From Maridesulfovibrio sp. (lineage in GTDB: Bacteria; Desulfobacterota; Desulfovibrionia; Desulfovibrionales; Desulfovibrionaceae): a stretch of 64,000 nucleotides of DNA. A program made the translations under genes and the position numbers. The notes below the pieces were generated by a model that did no database searches, was not told the origin of the DNA, and was given only the letters and a program-made list of their open reading frames with translations. Shown piece by piece: positions 1-8,134 of this stretch. Numbering within the stretch: position 1 is the stretch's first letter; each line of letters starts with the position of its first letter. Location of the stretch: the NCBI RefSeq assembly GCF_963666665.1, contig NZ_OY762999.1:539501-603500 (forward strand), read 5' to 3'.

Positions 1-114
1 TCCATCACCATGCTCCAGATCGCACAGGCACACGCCAACGAAGTGGACCGGGCGCAGAACCGGATCATGGAACTTAACCAGAGAGTTGCTGCCGGAGCAG
101 CAGCATACAACTAA
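1..114 (+). CDS. Partial phage protein, C-terminal 37 residues
   Basis: An open frame runs from the first base of the window to a TAA at 112-114 and encodes a helical, Gln/Ala-rich tail ending in AAAYN. The start lies outside the window. It is followed after 11 bases by the next + strand gene and belongs to the early transposition operon. Function is not recognisable from this fragment. Confidence 0.6.
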   Translation, partial: SITMLQIAQAHANEVDRAQNRIMELNQRVAAGAAAYN

Positions 115-125
115 CGAGGTGAATC

Positions 126-446
126 ATGAGTGATCTCAAATTGGTAATCGCCCTTAAGGATGGAACTGAAGTTTACAACTCCGACTTCGTTATGGAGCTG
201 AATAAAGAGCATACACCTGCGGTCGCATTAGATCTTTTTGCGTCCATGCAGCTCCTTCTGCTGGAAGCTTCCGGCGAAGTAACCCAGATCATGCAGGATG
301 TAGTTGATGAAGCTTTGGAGAACAGCGAAGAGGTCGAAGCTTTTATTGGATGGATTAAGGAAGGCAAGCCTTCCGCTTCCGGTCTTATTCAGTGCGGCAG
401 CAATCTAGGTGAAGCAGCCATCACAACAGTAAATATTCAGGAGTAA
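126..446 (+). CDS. Hypothetical early phage protein, 106 aa
   Basis: A small acidic protein with no family I recognise. The start ATG is preceded by a GAGGTG ribosome site. It ends 3 bases before the next gene and is co-directional with the transposase operon. The residues after about 35 look mostly helical (Leu-rich stretch near residues 40-50, acidic segment near 60-75). No signal peptide, membrane segment or Cys motif is seen. Its position between the unseen left-end genes and the transposase suggests an accessory early function, but nothing in the sequence defines it. Confidence 0.75.
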   Translation: MSDLKLVIALKDGTEVYNSDFVMELNKEHTPAVALDLFASMQLLLLEASGEVTQIMQDVVDEALENSEEVEAFIGWIKEGKPSASGLIQCGSNLGEAAITTVNIQE

Positions 447-449
447 CCC

Positions 450-1619
450 ATGAAATACCCGTGCACATCATGTGAATACCACAAGGGCAAAAACAATCCT
501 ACCAAGGGAATCACCATCCCTGGCGTAACCGGCAAATGCACCAGAACTGACGGTCTGTGCGAGAAGTATGCGAAGGCCAATAAAGTCATCAACGCCCCTG
601 CTGATCCTGACATTGTTGATCTGGCAGACACTACCGAAGCCATGGAAGCACCTCTGGTGCCGGAGATCAGTGAAGAGCGCGGAATGGAACTTAAGCAGAC
701 TCAGAATACAGATGCACTGGTTGCGCAGGCCATTGACAATGTTGAAGAGGTTTTCAAGGACCTCGGACGACTTGAAGCAACAACATTTTTTGCGACCGTC
801 GCAGATTCTATGACTATCCAAATTTTTCAAAAAGTAAAAAAATCAAAGGCTTATAAAAATCTACATTTCTGCGACGAAAACGGAAACCTGCGACCGTTTC
901 AGAATATCGAAGAATTTTGCAAAGAAAAATTGGGCAAGTCCTATCGCCGTATGCAGGAACTTTCAAAGAACTTCAATAGCCTCGGTCCTGAACTCTATGA
1001 AAGTGCTGAAAGAATCGGCTTCCGTAACAAAGACTACCGCGCTTTAAATGCTCTGCCTGAAGGAGAACAGGCAGTAGTCAAAGAAGCCATTGCTGCTGAG
1101 AACAAAGAAGAAGTCTTGGACATCCTTCAAGACATGACTGAACGGCATGTGCAGGAGCGTGAAGAAGCCAAGAAGGAATCAAACGAACTCAAAGCCGATC
1201 TTGAAGCCCGTGACAAGCTGCTCAAGGACAAATCCACCCGCCTTGAAAAGGCAGAAACTGAGCTGTTCAAGCTCAAGAGCCTGCCCCCGGATGCTGATCT
1301 GGAACTCAAACTGGCCCGTGAAGAAAAGGCTGTGGAACGGCTGCACAAAGAACACGTTGCCATTCTGGCTGCAATCAAGCCCTTCATGCAGGTTGTCTCC
1401 GAAGTTCTTGGTGACGGCGATATTTCCGCGCACACCAAAGAACACGCTGTTTTTGAGACCCGGCAGGTCTGCGGAGCCATTAACCAGTTCCTGATGGACT
1501 GCTCCATACCTGTTGACTTTGCAGAAATGGTCTACCCGGAATGGATGCGCGGAAATGCGCAGGCCGATCTGGAAGCCGGAAACACCGAAGAACCAAACGA
1601 CGCACACGGGAGCTGGTAG
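450..1619 (+). CDS. Coiled-coil early phage protein with N-terminal Cys cluster, 389 aa
   Basis: The N-terminus has C5, C8, C30 and C37 in a CxxC...CxxxxxxC arrangement that could bind one zinc ion. Residues about 90-200 form a mixed helical region. Residues about 235-315 are strongly charged with heptad-like Leu spacing (an EEAKKESNELKADLEARDKL-type stretch), a predicted coiled coil. The acidic C-terminal tail is probably disordered. The gene lies 3 bases upstream of the transposase gene and is translated in the same operon. I do not recognise a named family. A DNA- or protein-binding regulator or transposition accessory is possible but unproven. Confidence 0.8.
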   Translation: MKYPCTSCEYHKGKNNPTKGITIPGVTGKCTRTDGLCEKYAKANKVINAPADPDIVDLADTTEAMEAPLVPEISEERGMELKQTQNTDALVAQAIDNVEEVFKDLGRLEATTFFATVADSMTIQIFQKVKKSKAYKNLHFCDENGNLRPFQNIEEFCKEKLGKSYRRMQELSKNFNSLGPELYESAERIGFRNKDYRALNALPEGEQAVVKEAIAAENKEEVLDILQDMTERHVQEREEAKKESNELKADLEARDKLLKDKSTRLEKAETELFKLKSLPPDADLELKLAREEKAVERLHKEHVAILAAIKPFMQVVSEVLGDGDISAHTKEHAVFETRQVCGAINQFLMDCSIPVDFAEMVYPEWMRGNAQADLEAGNTEEPNDAHGSW

Positions 1620-1622
1620 GCC

Positions 1623-3377
1623 ATGACTGTGACTCTGGGCGAAATAGACGCATTGCGCACCCTTGCAAACAGGCTGGACGAGGTCGGGCATGGTAAGCGC
1701 AAGCCGCTGGTACAAGAGGCGGCCAAGTTGCTTAACTGCTCGGAACAGACAGTCTACCGCAGACTTAAGTCCAAGATAGGCTGGGAGTCTGGGCGCAAGA
1801 GGCGCAACGACCGTGGCAAATGTTTTTTGGATGAGGAAACGGCCATGAAAGCTTCATATATGATTACCAAGGGAGCTAGCGCAGTAGGTAAGAAACGTCT
1901 GCAAATCAGCACCGTGCGCGACATATTGGCAGAATCCGGCCAAGGTTTTGTAAATCCTGAAACAGGCGAAGTTATCATGCCATCAGCTTCCACCCTCAGC
2001 CGGACCATGAGGGCTTACAGCTGCCATCCTGATCAGCTTAAAAACGGAAACCCGCATATTCATATGAGAAGCTTGCACCCGAACCATTGTTGGCAGGTTG
2101 ACCCCTCCTTGTGTGTCCTTTTTTACCTGCCCAAGGGCAAAGTGAAGGTCATGGAAGAGAAGGATTACTACAAAAACAAACCCGGCAACCTTAAGAAAGC
2201 AGAACGGGAGCGGGTTTGGCGGTACGTAATTACAGATCATTATTCCGGCACCATCTATGTGCGTTACGTGCAGGCCGCAGGTGAATCGGCACAGGGTCTG
2301 GTGGATGTGTTTCTGGATGCAGTTATCAAGCGCGGTCCGCATGATCCCATGCATGGGCTGCCGTTCTTCCTCTATATGGATAAGGGCAGCGCGAACATGG
2401 CACACTTGTTCATTAACCTGCTGGAGCGTCTCCAGATCAGGTGGGAAACACATCAGGCAGGAAGTCCCCGTTCCAAGGGGCAGGTTGAATGCGCCAACAA
2501 CATCGTGGAAACGCAATTCGAAGCCCGGCTACGCTTTATGGAAATCAATTCCATTGCAGAGCTGCAAGCCGAGGCGGACAAATGGCGTCAGCATTACAAT
2601 GCCAAGGCCATCCACAGCCGCACCGGAAAAAGCCGGAATGCCATGTGGCTGACCATTACAGAAAAACAATTGCGCCTTGCTCCTTCATTGGAGCTGTGCC
2701 GGGAACTGGTCACCACCAAGCCCAAAAAAGCCAAGGTTGCCGCTGATCTTTCCATTTCCCACACCATCAAGGGATATGGCCGCAATGATTACGACCTGCG
2801 CATGGTAGGTGGGATCATGCCGCAGATGCAGGTCATGGTTGTGGTCAATCCATACCGCGCCCCGGCAGTGGATGTGACCGTTGCCGATCCCCTCACAGGT
2901 GACGAAACGGTCTGGACTGTTGAGCCGGTGAAGAAGGACGAGGCCGGATTCTGGGAGAACGGGGCCATTATCGGTGAGGAATACAAATCCCACGCTGAAA
3001 CCAAGGCTGAGAAGATTCTCAATGAATTTGATGAAATGTCCGGCACCAACGTTAAGCCGGGTGCCAACCATTGCGCCCCGCCGGAAAACATCAATCCCAT
3101 GGCCGATGTCAAACCCGCTCCCGAATACATGCCCCGCCGGGGCCGTGATCTGGGTCTTGATGCCAGCAGGCGCGAGGTTGCCCCTTACAAGCTGGTAGAG
3201 GCCGCCATGATCTTGAAGAACAAGCTGGGAGATCAGTGGACTGGCGAAGCATATGCATGGCTCGAACAGCGTTACGGCAATGCCGTTCCCCATGACGAGC
3301 TGGACAGCATTGTGGAACGTTTTTCCAGACAGGCCGAGGTCATTACCCCGCTGCGCGTAGTGAACGGACAGGAGTAG
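1623..3377 (+). CDS. Mu-type DDE transposase (MuA-like), 584 aa
   Basis: This enzyme catalyses strand cutting and transfer for phage integration and replicative transposition. An N-terminal helix-turn-helix (about residues 20-50, with an AAKLLNCSEQTVYRRL stretch) is followed by an rve/RNase H-fold catalytic core. The catalytic triad is readable: D160 in WQVDPS, D253 in YMDKGS and E289 in GQVECANN, giving a D-E spacing of 35. A beta-rich domain near residues 385-450 fits the Mu transposase C-terminal region. It sits 3 bases after the coiled-coil gene and 3 bases before the MuB-like ATPase, the usual A-B pairing of transposable phages. Length is slightly below Mu A (663 aa). All three acidic residues are present, so it should be active. 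Confidence 0.95.
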   Translation: MTVTLGEIDALRTLANRLDEVGHGKRKPLVQEAAKLLNCSEQTVYRRLKSKIGWESGRKRRNDRGKCFLDEETAMKASYMITKGASAVGKKRLQISTVRDILAESGQGFVNPETGEVIMPSASTLSRTMRAYSCHPDQLKNGNPHIHMRSLHPNHCWQVDPSLCVLFYLPKGKVKVMEEKDYYKNKPGNLKKAERERVWRYVITDHYSGTIYVRYVQAAGESAQGLVDVFLDAVIKRGPHDPMHGLPFFLYMDKGSANMAHLFINLLERLQIRWETHQAGSPRSKGQVECANNIVETQFEARLRFMEINSIAELQAEADKWRQHYNAKAIHSRTGKSRNAMWLTITEKQLRLAPSLELCRELVTTKPKKAKVAADLSISHTIKGYGRNDYDLRMVGGIMPQMQVMVVVNPYRAPAVDVTVADPLTGDETVWTVEPVKKDEAGFWENGAIIGEEYKSHAETKAEKILNEFDEMSGTNVKPGANHCAPPENINPMADVKPAPEYMPRRGRDLGLDASRREVAPYKLVEAAMILKNKLGDQWTGEAYAWLEQRYGNAVPHDELDSIVERFSRQAEVITPLRVVNGQE

Positions 3378-3380
3378 CAA

Positions 3381-4538
3381 ATGTACGAATATCAACAGTT
3401 AATGGAGTTGATGAAGGCCAAAAAGATTTCCCAGAGTGGCATGGGCCGCAAGCTGGGCTACTCCTCAACCACCATGTGCCACCTGATCAAGGGCGGTAAA
3501 TGGCCCAAAGGGAGGGATAAAAACGAGATTAAAGAGGCCATTCTGGACGAGCTGCGCAAGGCTGGCGCGGAAGAATTTGAAATTATGAACCTCTTCGGTC
3601 CTGAAGACGGGACCGGGGAAGAACCCACGGAGGAAAAGGTTATGCTTCTTAGAAAGCAGGGATTATTCCCGGAGGCCAAGCGGCATTTCGGTCTGGTCAG
3701 AAACCCGTTTGACGAGGTCAACAGCCCGGAAGACGTATTTCTGTCCAACGACATCCGCTATGTACGTGAGGCCATGTACCACACTGCCCGTCAGGGTGGG
3801 TTGATCGCAGTGGTCGGGGAATCCGGGTCCGGCAAATCCACGCTGCGCAAAGATCTGCATGAACGGGTCAGGAATGAAAGCAAGCACATCCACATCATCG
3901 AACCCTATGTGCTGGCCATGGAAGACAACGACAAGAAAGGCAAGAGCCTTAAGTCCCTGCACATTGCCGAAGCCATCATGGAAGTCATTGATCCCACCGC
4001 GCCGCTGAAATCCAGCCCTGAAGCAAGGTTTCGTCAGTTGCACACCGCGCTCAGGGAAAGCAGCCGCGCCGGTTACGCGCATTGTCTGATCATTGAGGAA
4101 GCACACGCGCTGCCTATCCCGACAATTAAGCACCTGAAGCGGTTCCTGGAGCTGGAAGACGGCTTCCGCAAGCTCATGTCCATCATTCTGCTGGGCCAGT
4201 CCGAGCTGCGCTACAAGCTGAGTGAAACCAATCCGCAGGTGCGTGAAGTGGTCCAGCGTTGCGAAATGATTGAACTGCCCGACATGAGCGGCAGCCTGCC
4301 CGAATACGTGAAGTTCCGTTTTGACCGCATCGGCAAGGATGCCACCAGTATCATCACCGCCGAGGCCATGGAAGCTTTGCGGGATCGGCTGACCGGACCT
4401 GCTCCCAGATCCGGGTCAAAGGAATCTGTCTCTCTGGTCTATCCGCTGGCAGTGGGCAACCTGCTTACCGCAGCCATGAACTTGGCCGCAAACATCGGCG
4501 CACCCAGCATCACCCCCGAAATCATTAAACAGGTCTAA
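3381..4538 (+). CDS. Mu B-type AAA ATPase, transposition target protein, 385 aa
   Basis: Expected to bind target DNA in an ATP-dependent way and deliver it to the transposase, as Mu B does. The N-terminal HTH (about residues 14-45, with SQSGMGRKLGYSSTTMCHLI) resembles the Mu B N-terminal domain. Walker A is GESGSGKST at about residues 146-154 and Walker B is LIIEEAH at about 236-242. The C-terminal third contains a helical lid with GSLPEYVKFRFDRIG, typical of TniB/ExeA-like AAA ATPases. It starts 3 bases after the transposase stop, so translation is probably coupled. The family is clear. Similarity to Mu B itself is inferred from position and architecture. Confidence 0.93.
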   Translation: MYEYQQLMELMKAKKISQSGMGRKLGYSSTTMCHLIKGGKWPKGRDKNEIKEAILDELRKAGAEEFEIMNLFGPEDGTGEEPTEEKVMLLRKQGLFPEAKRHFGLVRNPFDEVNSPEDVFLSNDIRYVREAMYHTARQGGLIAVVGESGSGKSTLRKDLHERVRNESKHIHIIEPYVLAMEDNDKKGKSLKSLHIAEAIMEVIDPTAPLKSSPEARFRQLHTALRESSRAGYAHCLIIEEAHALPIPTIKHLKRFLELEDGFRKLMSIILLGQSELRYKLSETNPQVREVVQRCEMIELPDMSGSLPEYVKFRFDRIGKDATSIITAEAMEALRDRLTGPAPRSGSKESVSLVYPLAVGNLLTAAMNLAANIGAPSITPEIIKQV

Positions 4539-4548
4539 GGAGAAAACT

Positions 4549-4815
4549 ATGCCCAGTAAGAAAGCAACTCAGGCTCTCCCGGCTCCCAGTCCCGTAGGTG
4601 GAAAGGTAAGGAACAACATTTTCAGGCTGCGCTGCCTTCAGCAGAAACAGACAAACGAGGAAGACTTTCTGGAAATGAAGGCTATCATCAACGATCTGGA
4701 AGGCTGCGCCCTGCATATGGAAGAAATTGAACAGCACATCCCGGTCAGTGAATACAAGCTGCCCATGGACTCAAAACGGATTGCCAACGAGCTTGGCAGA
4801 AGGATGGAAAACTAG
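4549..4815 (+). CDS. Hypothetical early phage protein, 88 aa
   Basis: A small protein with a good AGGAGAA ribosome site 5 bases before its ATG. It is mainly helical and charged, with no recognised motif. Its TAG is immediately followed by the ATG of the Gam-like gene with no intervening base, so the two are probably translationally coupled. It lies between the MuB-like and Gam-like genes, where transposable phages carry short variable early genes. Function unknown. Confidence 0.75.
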   Translation: MPSKKATQALPAPSPVGGKVRNNIFRLRCLQQKQTNEEDFLEMKAIINDLEGCALHMEEIEQHIPVSEYKLPMDSKRIANELGRRMEN

Positions 4816-5325
4816 ATGACCACTAACAGAAAGAAGCCGGAAATCATGGTGATCGAGGACCTGCCCGCTGTTGATAAGGCCATGTCTGAAATTGCCGAAC
4901 TGGAGCGCGGGATCGGCAAACTTGAAGCTGACATGAATGAAACGATTGATGCCGCTAAAGCTGTTTGCAAGCTCAAAGTTGAGCCGAAAAAGGCCCGGAT
5001 CAAAGTCCTTGAAGCTGCTCTTGGAACTTATGCCAGCCTGAACAAGGATGAACTATTCCCGAAAAACAAGAGCAAAAAGATGACCTTCGGCATCATCGGC
5101 TTCCGCAAATCCACTAAGCTGCTGACTATTGGGAAAACCACCATGGCAGAGGTTCTGGAACTCCTCAAAGCTCACAAGCTGACTAAGGGTATCAAATTGA
5201 CTGAGAGCGTTGATAAGGAAGCCATGAAGGGCTGGACAGATGAAAAATTGAAGACTGTCAGAATGCGCCGTAAGGAAGAAGATGCGTTTTTCTACGAGAT
5301 CGCGCAGGAAGATTCGGGGGATTAA
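4816..5325 (+). CDS. gam: Mu Gam-like host-nuclease inhibitor, 169 aa
   Basis: Gam binds double-stranded DNA ends and protects linear phage DNA from exonucleases such as RecBCD. It is homologous to the DNA-end-binding domain of Ku. The protein has the expected layout: a long N-terminal coiled coil (residues about 20-70, ELERGIGKLEADMNETIDAA-type) and then a beta-rich core (MTFGIIGFRKSTKLL) with a basic C-terminal helix. Length matches the family (about 170 aa). It directly abuts the preceding gene and lies in the transposase operon, as in Mu. Confidence 0.9.
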   Translation: MTTNRKKPEIMVIEDLPAVDKAMSEIAELERGIGKLEADMNETIDAAKAVCKLKVEPKKARIKVLEAALGTYASLNKDELFPKNKSKKMTFGIIGFRKSTKLLTIGKTTMAEVLELLKAHKLTKGIKLTESVDKEAMKGWTDEKLKTVRMRRKEEDAFFYEIAQEDSGD

Positions 5326-5328
5326 GTC

Positions 5329-5538
5329 ATGTGCTTTGAACAGTATGCATCTGGCCCGGAAAAGATGGTCCCGCTTTCGAGGCTGATGGCTTGTGAAGCT
5401 CAAGCCATAAAGAATGCGAAGGTGGCCCAGTCAATGGCAAAGCAGCTTAAGATTGCCGTCCATAGCGAAGCAATGCCGAAAGACTGGACCGAGAGAACAA
5501 CCAACCTGCTGGAACAGGCTGAAGGAGTCAAGATCTGA
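5329..5538 (+). CDS. Hypothetical early phage protein, 69 aa
   Basis: A short helical, basic protein with the start ATG 3 bases after the gam stop. No motif or family is recognised. The next gene starts 3 bases after its stop, so it belongs to the same polycistronic early transcript. Short anonymous genes are usual between gam and gemA in Mu-like phages. Confidence 0.7.
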   Translation: MCFEQYASGPEKMVPLSRLMACEAQAIKNAKVAQSMAKQLKIAVHSEAMPKDWTERTTNLLEQAEGVKI

Positions 5539-5541
5539 GTC

Positions 5542-5865
5542 ATGCTGAATATTAACTGGCATATAGATAAAGAGACTGATGTCTTGGTGGATAAAATAAT
5601 CGTTAGGGCATTCAGTTTGTTTGAAAAAAACAACATGGCAATAGCAACGACAGCCGCACCAATGGATTTGCGGCTGGACATGATAGCGACCCACAATTCC
5701 GCTTGCCCTCTTGATTTGTCGAGCCTGCTGACTGCTGAAGATGATGATTTCCTGCATGAAATTAAAGGGATCATGTTTAACTTAGATCGGCGAACAGGCC
5801 GTTTTAAGAATGGGTTCATGCCGTATTTTGCGGTCAAAACCAGTCAAGGGGTAAGTCATGGGTGA
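5542..5865 (+). CDS. Hypothetical early phage protein, 107 aa
   Basis: Encodes NINWHIDKETD..., a soluble protein with a helical N-terminal half including a VDKIIVRAF stretch. It resembles small hypothetical proteins common near gemA in Mu-like prophages, but I cannot name a family with certainty. Its 3' end overlaps the next gene by 8 bases, which suggests coupled translation. Confidence 0.7.
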   Translation: MLNINWHIDKETDVLVDKIIVRAFSLFEKNNMAIATTAAPMDLRLDMIATHNSACPLDLSSLLTAEDDDFLHEIKGIMFNLDRRTGRFKNGFMPYFAVKTSQGVSHG

Positions 5866-6082
5866 AACGAGACACAAAGTTGAAGAACAACCCGGTGTTT
5901 CCATACATAGGGAAATCCCCGCTGCCCGTGCAGCGGAGAACTTTGACACCAGCCAGATGAGTCAGCGCACTAAAGATGCTTGGAAGAAAGTCTGCGTTGA
6001 AGGCGATGCCAGCCCGGAAGATTACCGCCATGTTCTGGAATCCATCATGACCAGCGGCGTGGTGAAAGCGATTGTAGATTAA
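5858..6082 (+). CDS. Hypothetical early phage protein, 74 aa
   Basis: Starts inside the previous gene (8-base overlap) and encodes a short polar protein whose C-terminal half (QRTKDAWKKVC...) is probably helical. No recognised domain. It is followed by a 52-base gap containing a GC-rich hairpin (6089-6114) before gemA. Confidence 0.65.
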   Translation: MGETRHKVEEQPGVSIHREIPAARAAENFDTSQMSQRTKDAWKKVCVEGDASPEDYRHVLESIMTSGVVKAIVD

Positions 6083-6088
6083 CAGCAA

Positions 6089-6114
6089 GGCCGTCCGTCA
6101 GACGATGGGCGGCC
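6089..6114 (+). other. Intergenic hairpin upstream of gemA
   Basis: GGCCGTCC and GGGCGGCC can pair (8 bp including one G-T) around a 10-base loop. No T-tract follows, so it is not a standard terminator. It could moderate transcript stability or readthrough between the early genes and gemA. Confidence 0.35.
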
Positions 6115-6134
6115 ATGATATAGGAGTCTGAAAT

Positions 6135-6602
6135 ATGACCAATCATAAAAAAGCACTAATCCAAAAAGCAGCCATAGGCCGCCGCCAGATCCCCATTGAT
6201 GATGAAGCCTATTACACGCTGCTCAGAACCCGCTACGGCGTGGAAAGTTCCAAAGACCTCAGCGTCAAGCAGCTTGGTGACCTTCTCGGCTTGTACTCCA
6301 GACAGTTTGGCTGGGAACCCAAGCCGAAGATGAAGAAAGGCAAGGCTCCCAAGGCCAAGGCCGCACAGGCACAGGTTCGCTTAATCTTCGTTCTCTGGAG
6401 ACAGTTGGCCGAGCTGGGCGAGATCAGGGACGGATCGCGCGAGGCCACGGTGAGCTGGGTGCAGAAACAGACAGTATGCGACGAGCAGCCGGAAGGCTGC
6501 GCTGATCCTAACTGGCTGACTCCCAAACAGGCATCAGGGCTGGTTGAAAGGTTGAAGAAGTGGCAGGAACGGGTTGAAAGAAGACTAAAAACAGGAAGCT
6601 AA
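6135..6602 (+). CDS. gemA: GemA / Mu gp16-like regulatory protein (DUF1018), 155 aa
   Basis: The N-terminal half has the DUF1018 pattern: a basic start (KKALIQKAAIGRRQ), IDDEAYYTLLRTRYGVESSKDLSVKQLGDLL, then a Lys/Ala linker. The C-terminal half (LIFVLWRQLAELG... and LTPKQASGLVERLKKW) matches the usual second helical segment. Mu GemA modulates host DNA supercoiling and gene expression, and a role in this phage is inferred by homology. Length fits the family. It lies directly upstream of the HTH gene that ends this transcription unit, the same order as Mu gp16 then Mor. Confidence 0.88.
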   Translation: MTNHKKALIQKAAIGRRQIPIDDEAYYTLLRTRYGVESSKDLSVKQLGDLLGLYSRQFGWEPKPKMKKGKAPKAKAAQAQVRLIFVLWRQLAELGEIRDGSREATVSWVQKQTVCDEQPEGCADPNWLTPKQASGLVERLKKWQERVERRLKTGS

Positions 6603-6603
6603 A

Positions 6604-7047
6604 ATGACAACGCGCAACCTCAAGGACTTTGCAGATTTATACGGCAAGGGTTTCCGTGTGTACGATGGGATCATTGATCCTGCTGTTTACGTGCGCCTTG
6701 AGTGCAAGAACCCGGAAAAGGCGTACTGGATTTGTCGCTGGCCGATCCTGCACTGCTTTGGTTGCAGCAAGCGTTGTGTACCCAAAAAGACAGAAGGTTT
6801 TCAGGTCATGCTGAACCTTCCCGATAATCATGCAGAGAAATCCATCCACCAGTTCGACATCACTCCTGAAGAGCTGCTTGCGAATAAAGCGTTCCTGCGA
6901 GTTGATGAGGTGATGTACTGCCTGCGGGTCAGCCGCAGCACGGCATACAGACTGGCTGAAGAAGGCAAGCTGATCCGCCACAATGACCCGCCATGGCGCG
7001 TGACAACCACCAGCGTACAGGCTGAAATGAACAACGTGGACGAATAG
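6604..7047 (+). CDS. Cys-rich helix-turn-helix protein, candidate middle-operon regulator, 147 aa
   Basis: The N-terminal half is rich in Cys (ECKN, WICRW, LHCFGCSKRC), which may bind metal. The C-terminal half carries an excisionase/AlpA-type winged HTH: FLRVDEVMYCLRVSRSTAYRLAEEGKL followed by a wing (PPWRVTTTSVQAEM). It starts 1 base after gemA ends and is the last gene before a strong terminator. Mu places the transcription activator Mor here, but this protein is not Mor-like. A regulatory role is inferred from the HTH and position only. An excisionase-like architectural DNA-binding protein is the main alternative. Confidence 0.75.
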   Translation: MTTRNLKDFADLYGKGFRVYDGIIDPAVYVRLECKNPEKAYWICRWPILHCFGCSKRCVPKKTEGFQVMLNLPDNHAEKSIHQFDITPEELLANKAFLRVDEVMYCLRVSRSTAYRLAEEGKLIRHNDPPWRVTTTSVQAEMNNVDE

Positions 7048-7074
7048 TCCCAAACCATAACTACCTCCTTTCTA

Positions 7075-7110
7075 CCTCCCCCGGTTTCGTGCCGGGGGAG
7101 GTTTTTATTT
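7075..7110 (+). terminator. Rho-independent terminator ending the early transcription unit
   Basis: A perfect 10-bp stem (CCTCCCCCGG / CCGGGGGAGG) with a 7-base loop is followed by TTTTTATTT. It separates the early genes from the lysis block, so a separate middle or late promoter is expected between here and 7299. No clear sigma-70 promoter is visible in 7111-7285. Confidence 0.93.
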
Positions 7111-7298
7111 AGTTTCCCAGCATTCCTACCTTTCTTGGTCCTTCCTAACTACACTTGCTAGATTTAAGCCTGAAAATGCGCTGTCTCGTCTTTTCTTGCT
7201 CATATGGGATCGTTGCACGTTTTTACGATTAAAACCCGACAAATCCCTTTTGCAAAAGCCGAGAGAGCCACACGAACAACAATATGGAGGCTGAAAGA

Positions 7299-7814
7299 AT
7301 GAAGAAGGTTGAATTGAGGCGTGTCGAACAATCCGAAGACGTGACCATCGGTGTCCTTACCGTGGACGGTGAAGGTGTCTGCTGGTGCCTTGAAGAGCCG
7401 TGGCGCGAGAATGAACCTGATGTGTCCTGCATTCCTGCGGGAACTTATCCGCTGGCGTTGGAGCATTCCCCCAGCAAGGGCCGCATGCTGTGGACCATCA
7501 AGGACGTACAGGGCCGTAGCTACGTGCGCATCCACATCGGCAACTCTGTTGATGACACCGCAGGCTGTGTGCTTCCCGGAGAACTTCCGGTCACCAAAAA
7601 TGAAAGGCGTGAAGTCGAATTCAGCGCACGGGCTTTCGGCAAGTTCCTGACAGCCATGGGCGATGGCGAAGCCACCGCGCAGATCACCGTCATCAACGTG
7701 GACGGCAGCAAGGGTGAGCAGGCCGAGGGCAAGCCCAAGCCTGAACCCAAGAAAGCCGCCAAGGCTAAGGACAAGAAAGAAGAAAAAACTGAAGCTGCTG
7801 AAGCGGAAAAGTAA
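7299..7814 (+). CDS. DUF5675-family phage protein, first gene of lysis block, 171 aa
   Basis: The conserved DUF5675 pattern is clear: LRRVEQSEDVTIGVL, LEEPW, VSCIPAGTYPL, SPSKGRMLW, VQGRSYVRIHIGN and AGCVLPGE. The family is frequent in phage genomes, and a cell-wall-related (L,D-transpeptidase-fold-like) role is suspected but not demonstrated. The C-terminal 40 residues are a Lys/Glu/Ala-rich tail. The ATG at 7299 is chosen because GGAGG at 7286-7290 lies 8 bases upstream. The in-frame ATG at 7284 overlaps that site and has none of its own. The last base of the stop is shared with the next ATG. It heads a set of small membrane proteins and a holin, so lysis is the likely context. Confidence 0.82.
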   Translation: MKKVELRRVEQSEDVTIGVLTVDGEGVCWCLEEPWRENEPDVSCIPAGTYPLALEHSPSKGRMLWTIKDVQGRSYVRIHIGNSVDDTAGCVLPGELPVTKNERREVEFSARAFGKFLTAMGDGEATAQITVINVDGSKGEQAEGKPKPEPKKAAKAKDKKEEKTEAAEAEK

Positions 7815-7924
7815 TGGGTGAATTTCTGAAGTTTGTCGGGCTGAGTGTCTGGATTGTTTTCGGGTGCTGGGCCTTGTGTTCAGGGTTCGCCAAGCTTCTC
7901 TGCTATGTCGGCAGTCATTTTTAA
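7814..7924 (+). CDS. Tiny single-span membrane protein, 36 aa
   Basis: The ATG overlaps the stop of the DUF5675 gene (TAATG), so translation is probably coupled. The product starts MGEFLKFVGLSVWIVFGCWA and is one hydrophobic helix with three Cys and a short C-terminal tail. It is too short for most gene finders. In the lysis block it could be a holin helper or spanin-like small protein, but there is no family evidence. Confidence 0.55.
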   Translation: MGEFLKFVGLSVWIVFGCWALCSGFAKLLCYVGSHF

Positions 7925-7939
7925 CCCAAGGGAGATGTG

Positions 7940-8134
7940 ATGAAATTCTGGTTTTGTTTGAACTGGATTGTTCTGGTTATCGCCGTGCTCTTTGTTGTCT
8001 GGGCATTTGTAAATCCCCGCTTCAAGGGCACTCACAATTATGACGCGCTTGGTCCGCTTATTATCGGCGGCGGCATTGGACTGGCTGATCTCATTTCGTG
8101 GGGAATATACGGCCTGGTCAGGTGGTTGTCGTGA
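7940..8134 (+). CDS. Small two-span membrane protein, 64 aa
   Basis: Two hydrophobic helices (about residues 7-25 and 39-60) flank a short polar loop (NPRFKGTHNYD). An AAGGGAG ribosome site 5 bases upstream favours the ATG at 7940 over the GTG at 7937. The stop overlaps the GTG start of the holin. It is a candidate second holin or antiholin, inferred from position and topology only. Confidence 0.65.
   Translation: MKFWFCLNWIVLVIAVLFVVWAFVNPRFKGTHNYDALGPLIIGGGIGLADLISWGIYGLVRWLS

Noticed and set aside
6089..6114. Hairpin before gemA as a terminator
   Set aside because: No T-tract follows and genes on both sides are in the same operon; listed only as a hairpin.
7111..7298. Middle or late phage promoter
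   Set aside because: A promoter is expected here, but no -35/-10 pair with good spacing was visible, so none was annotated.
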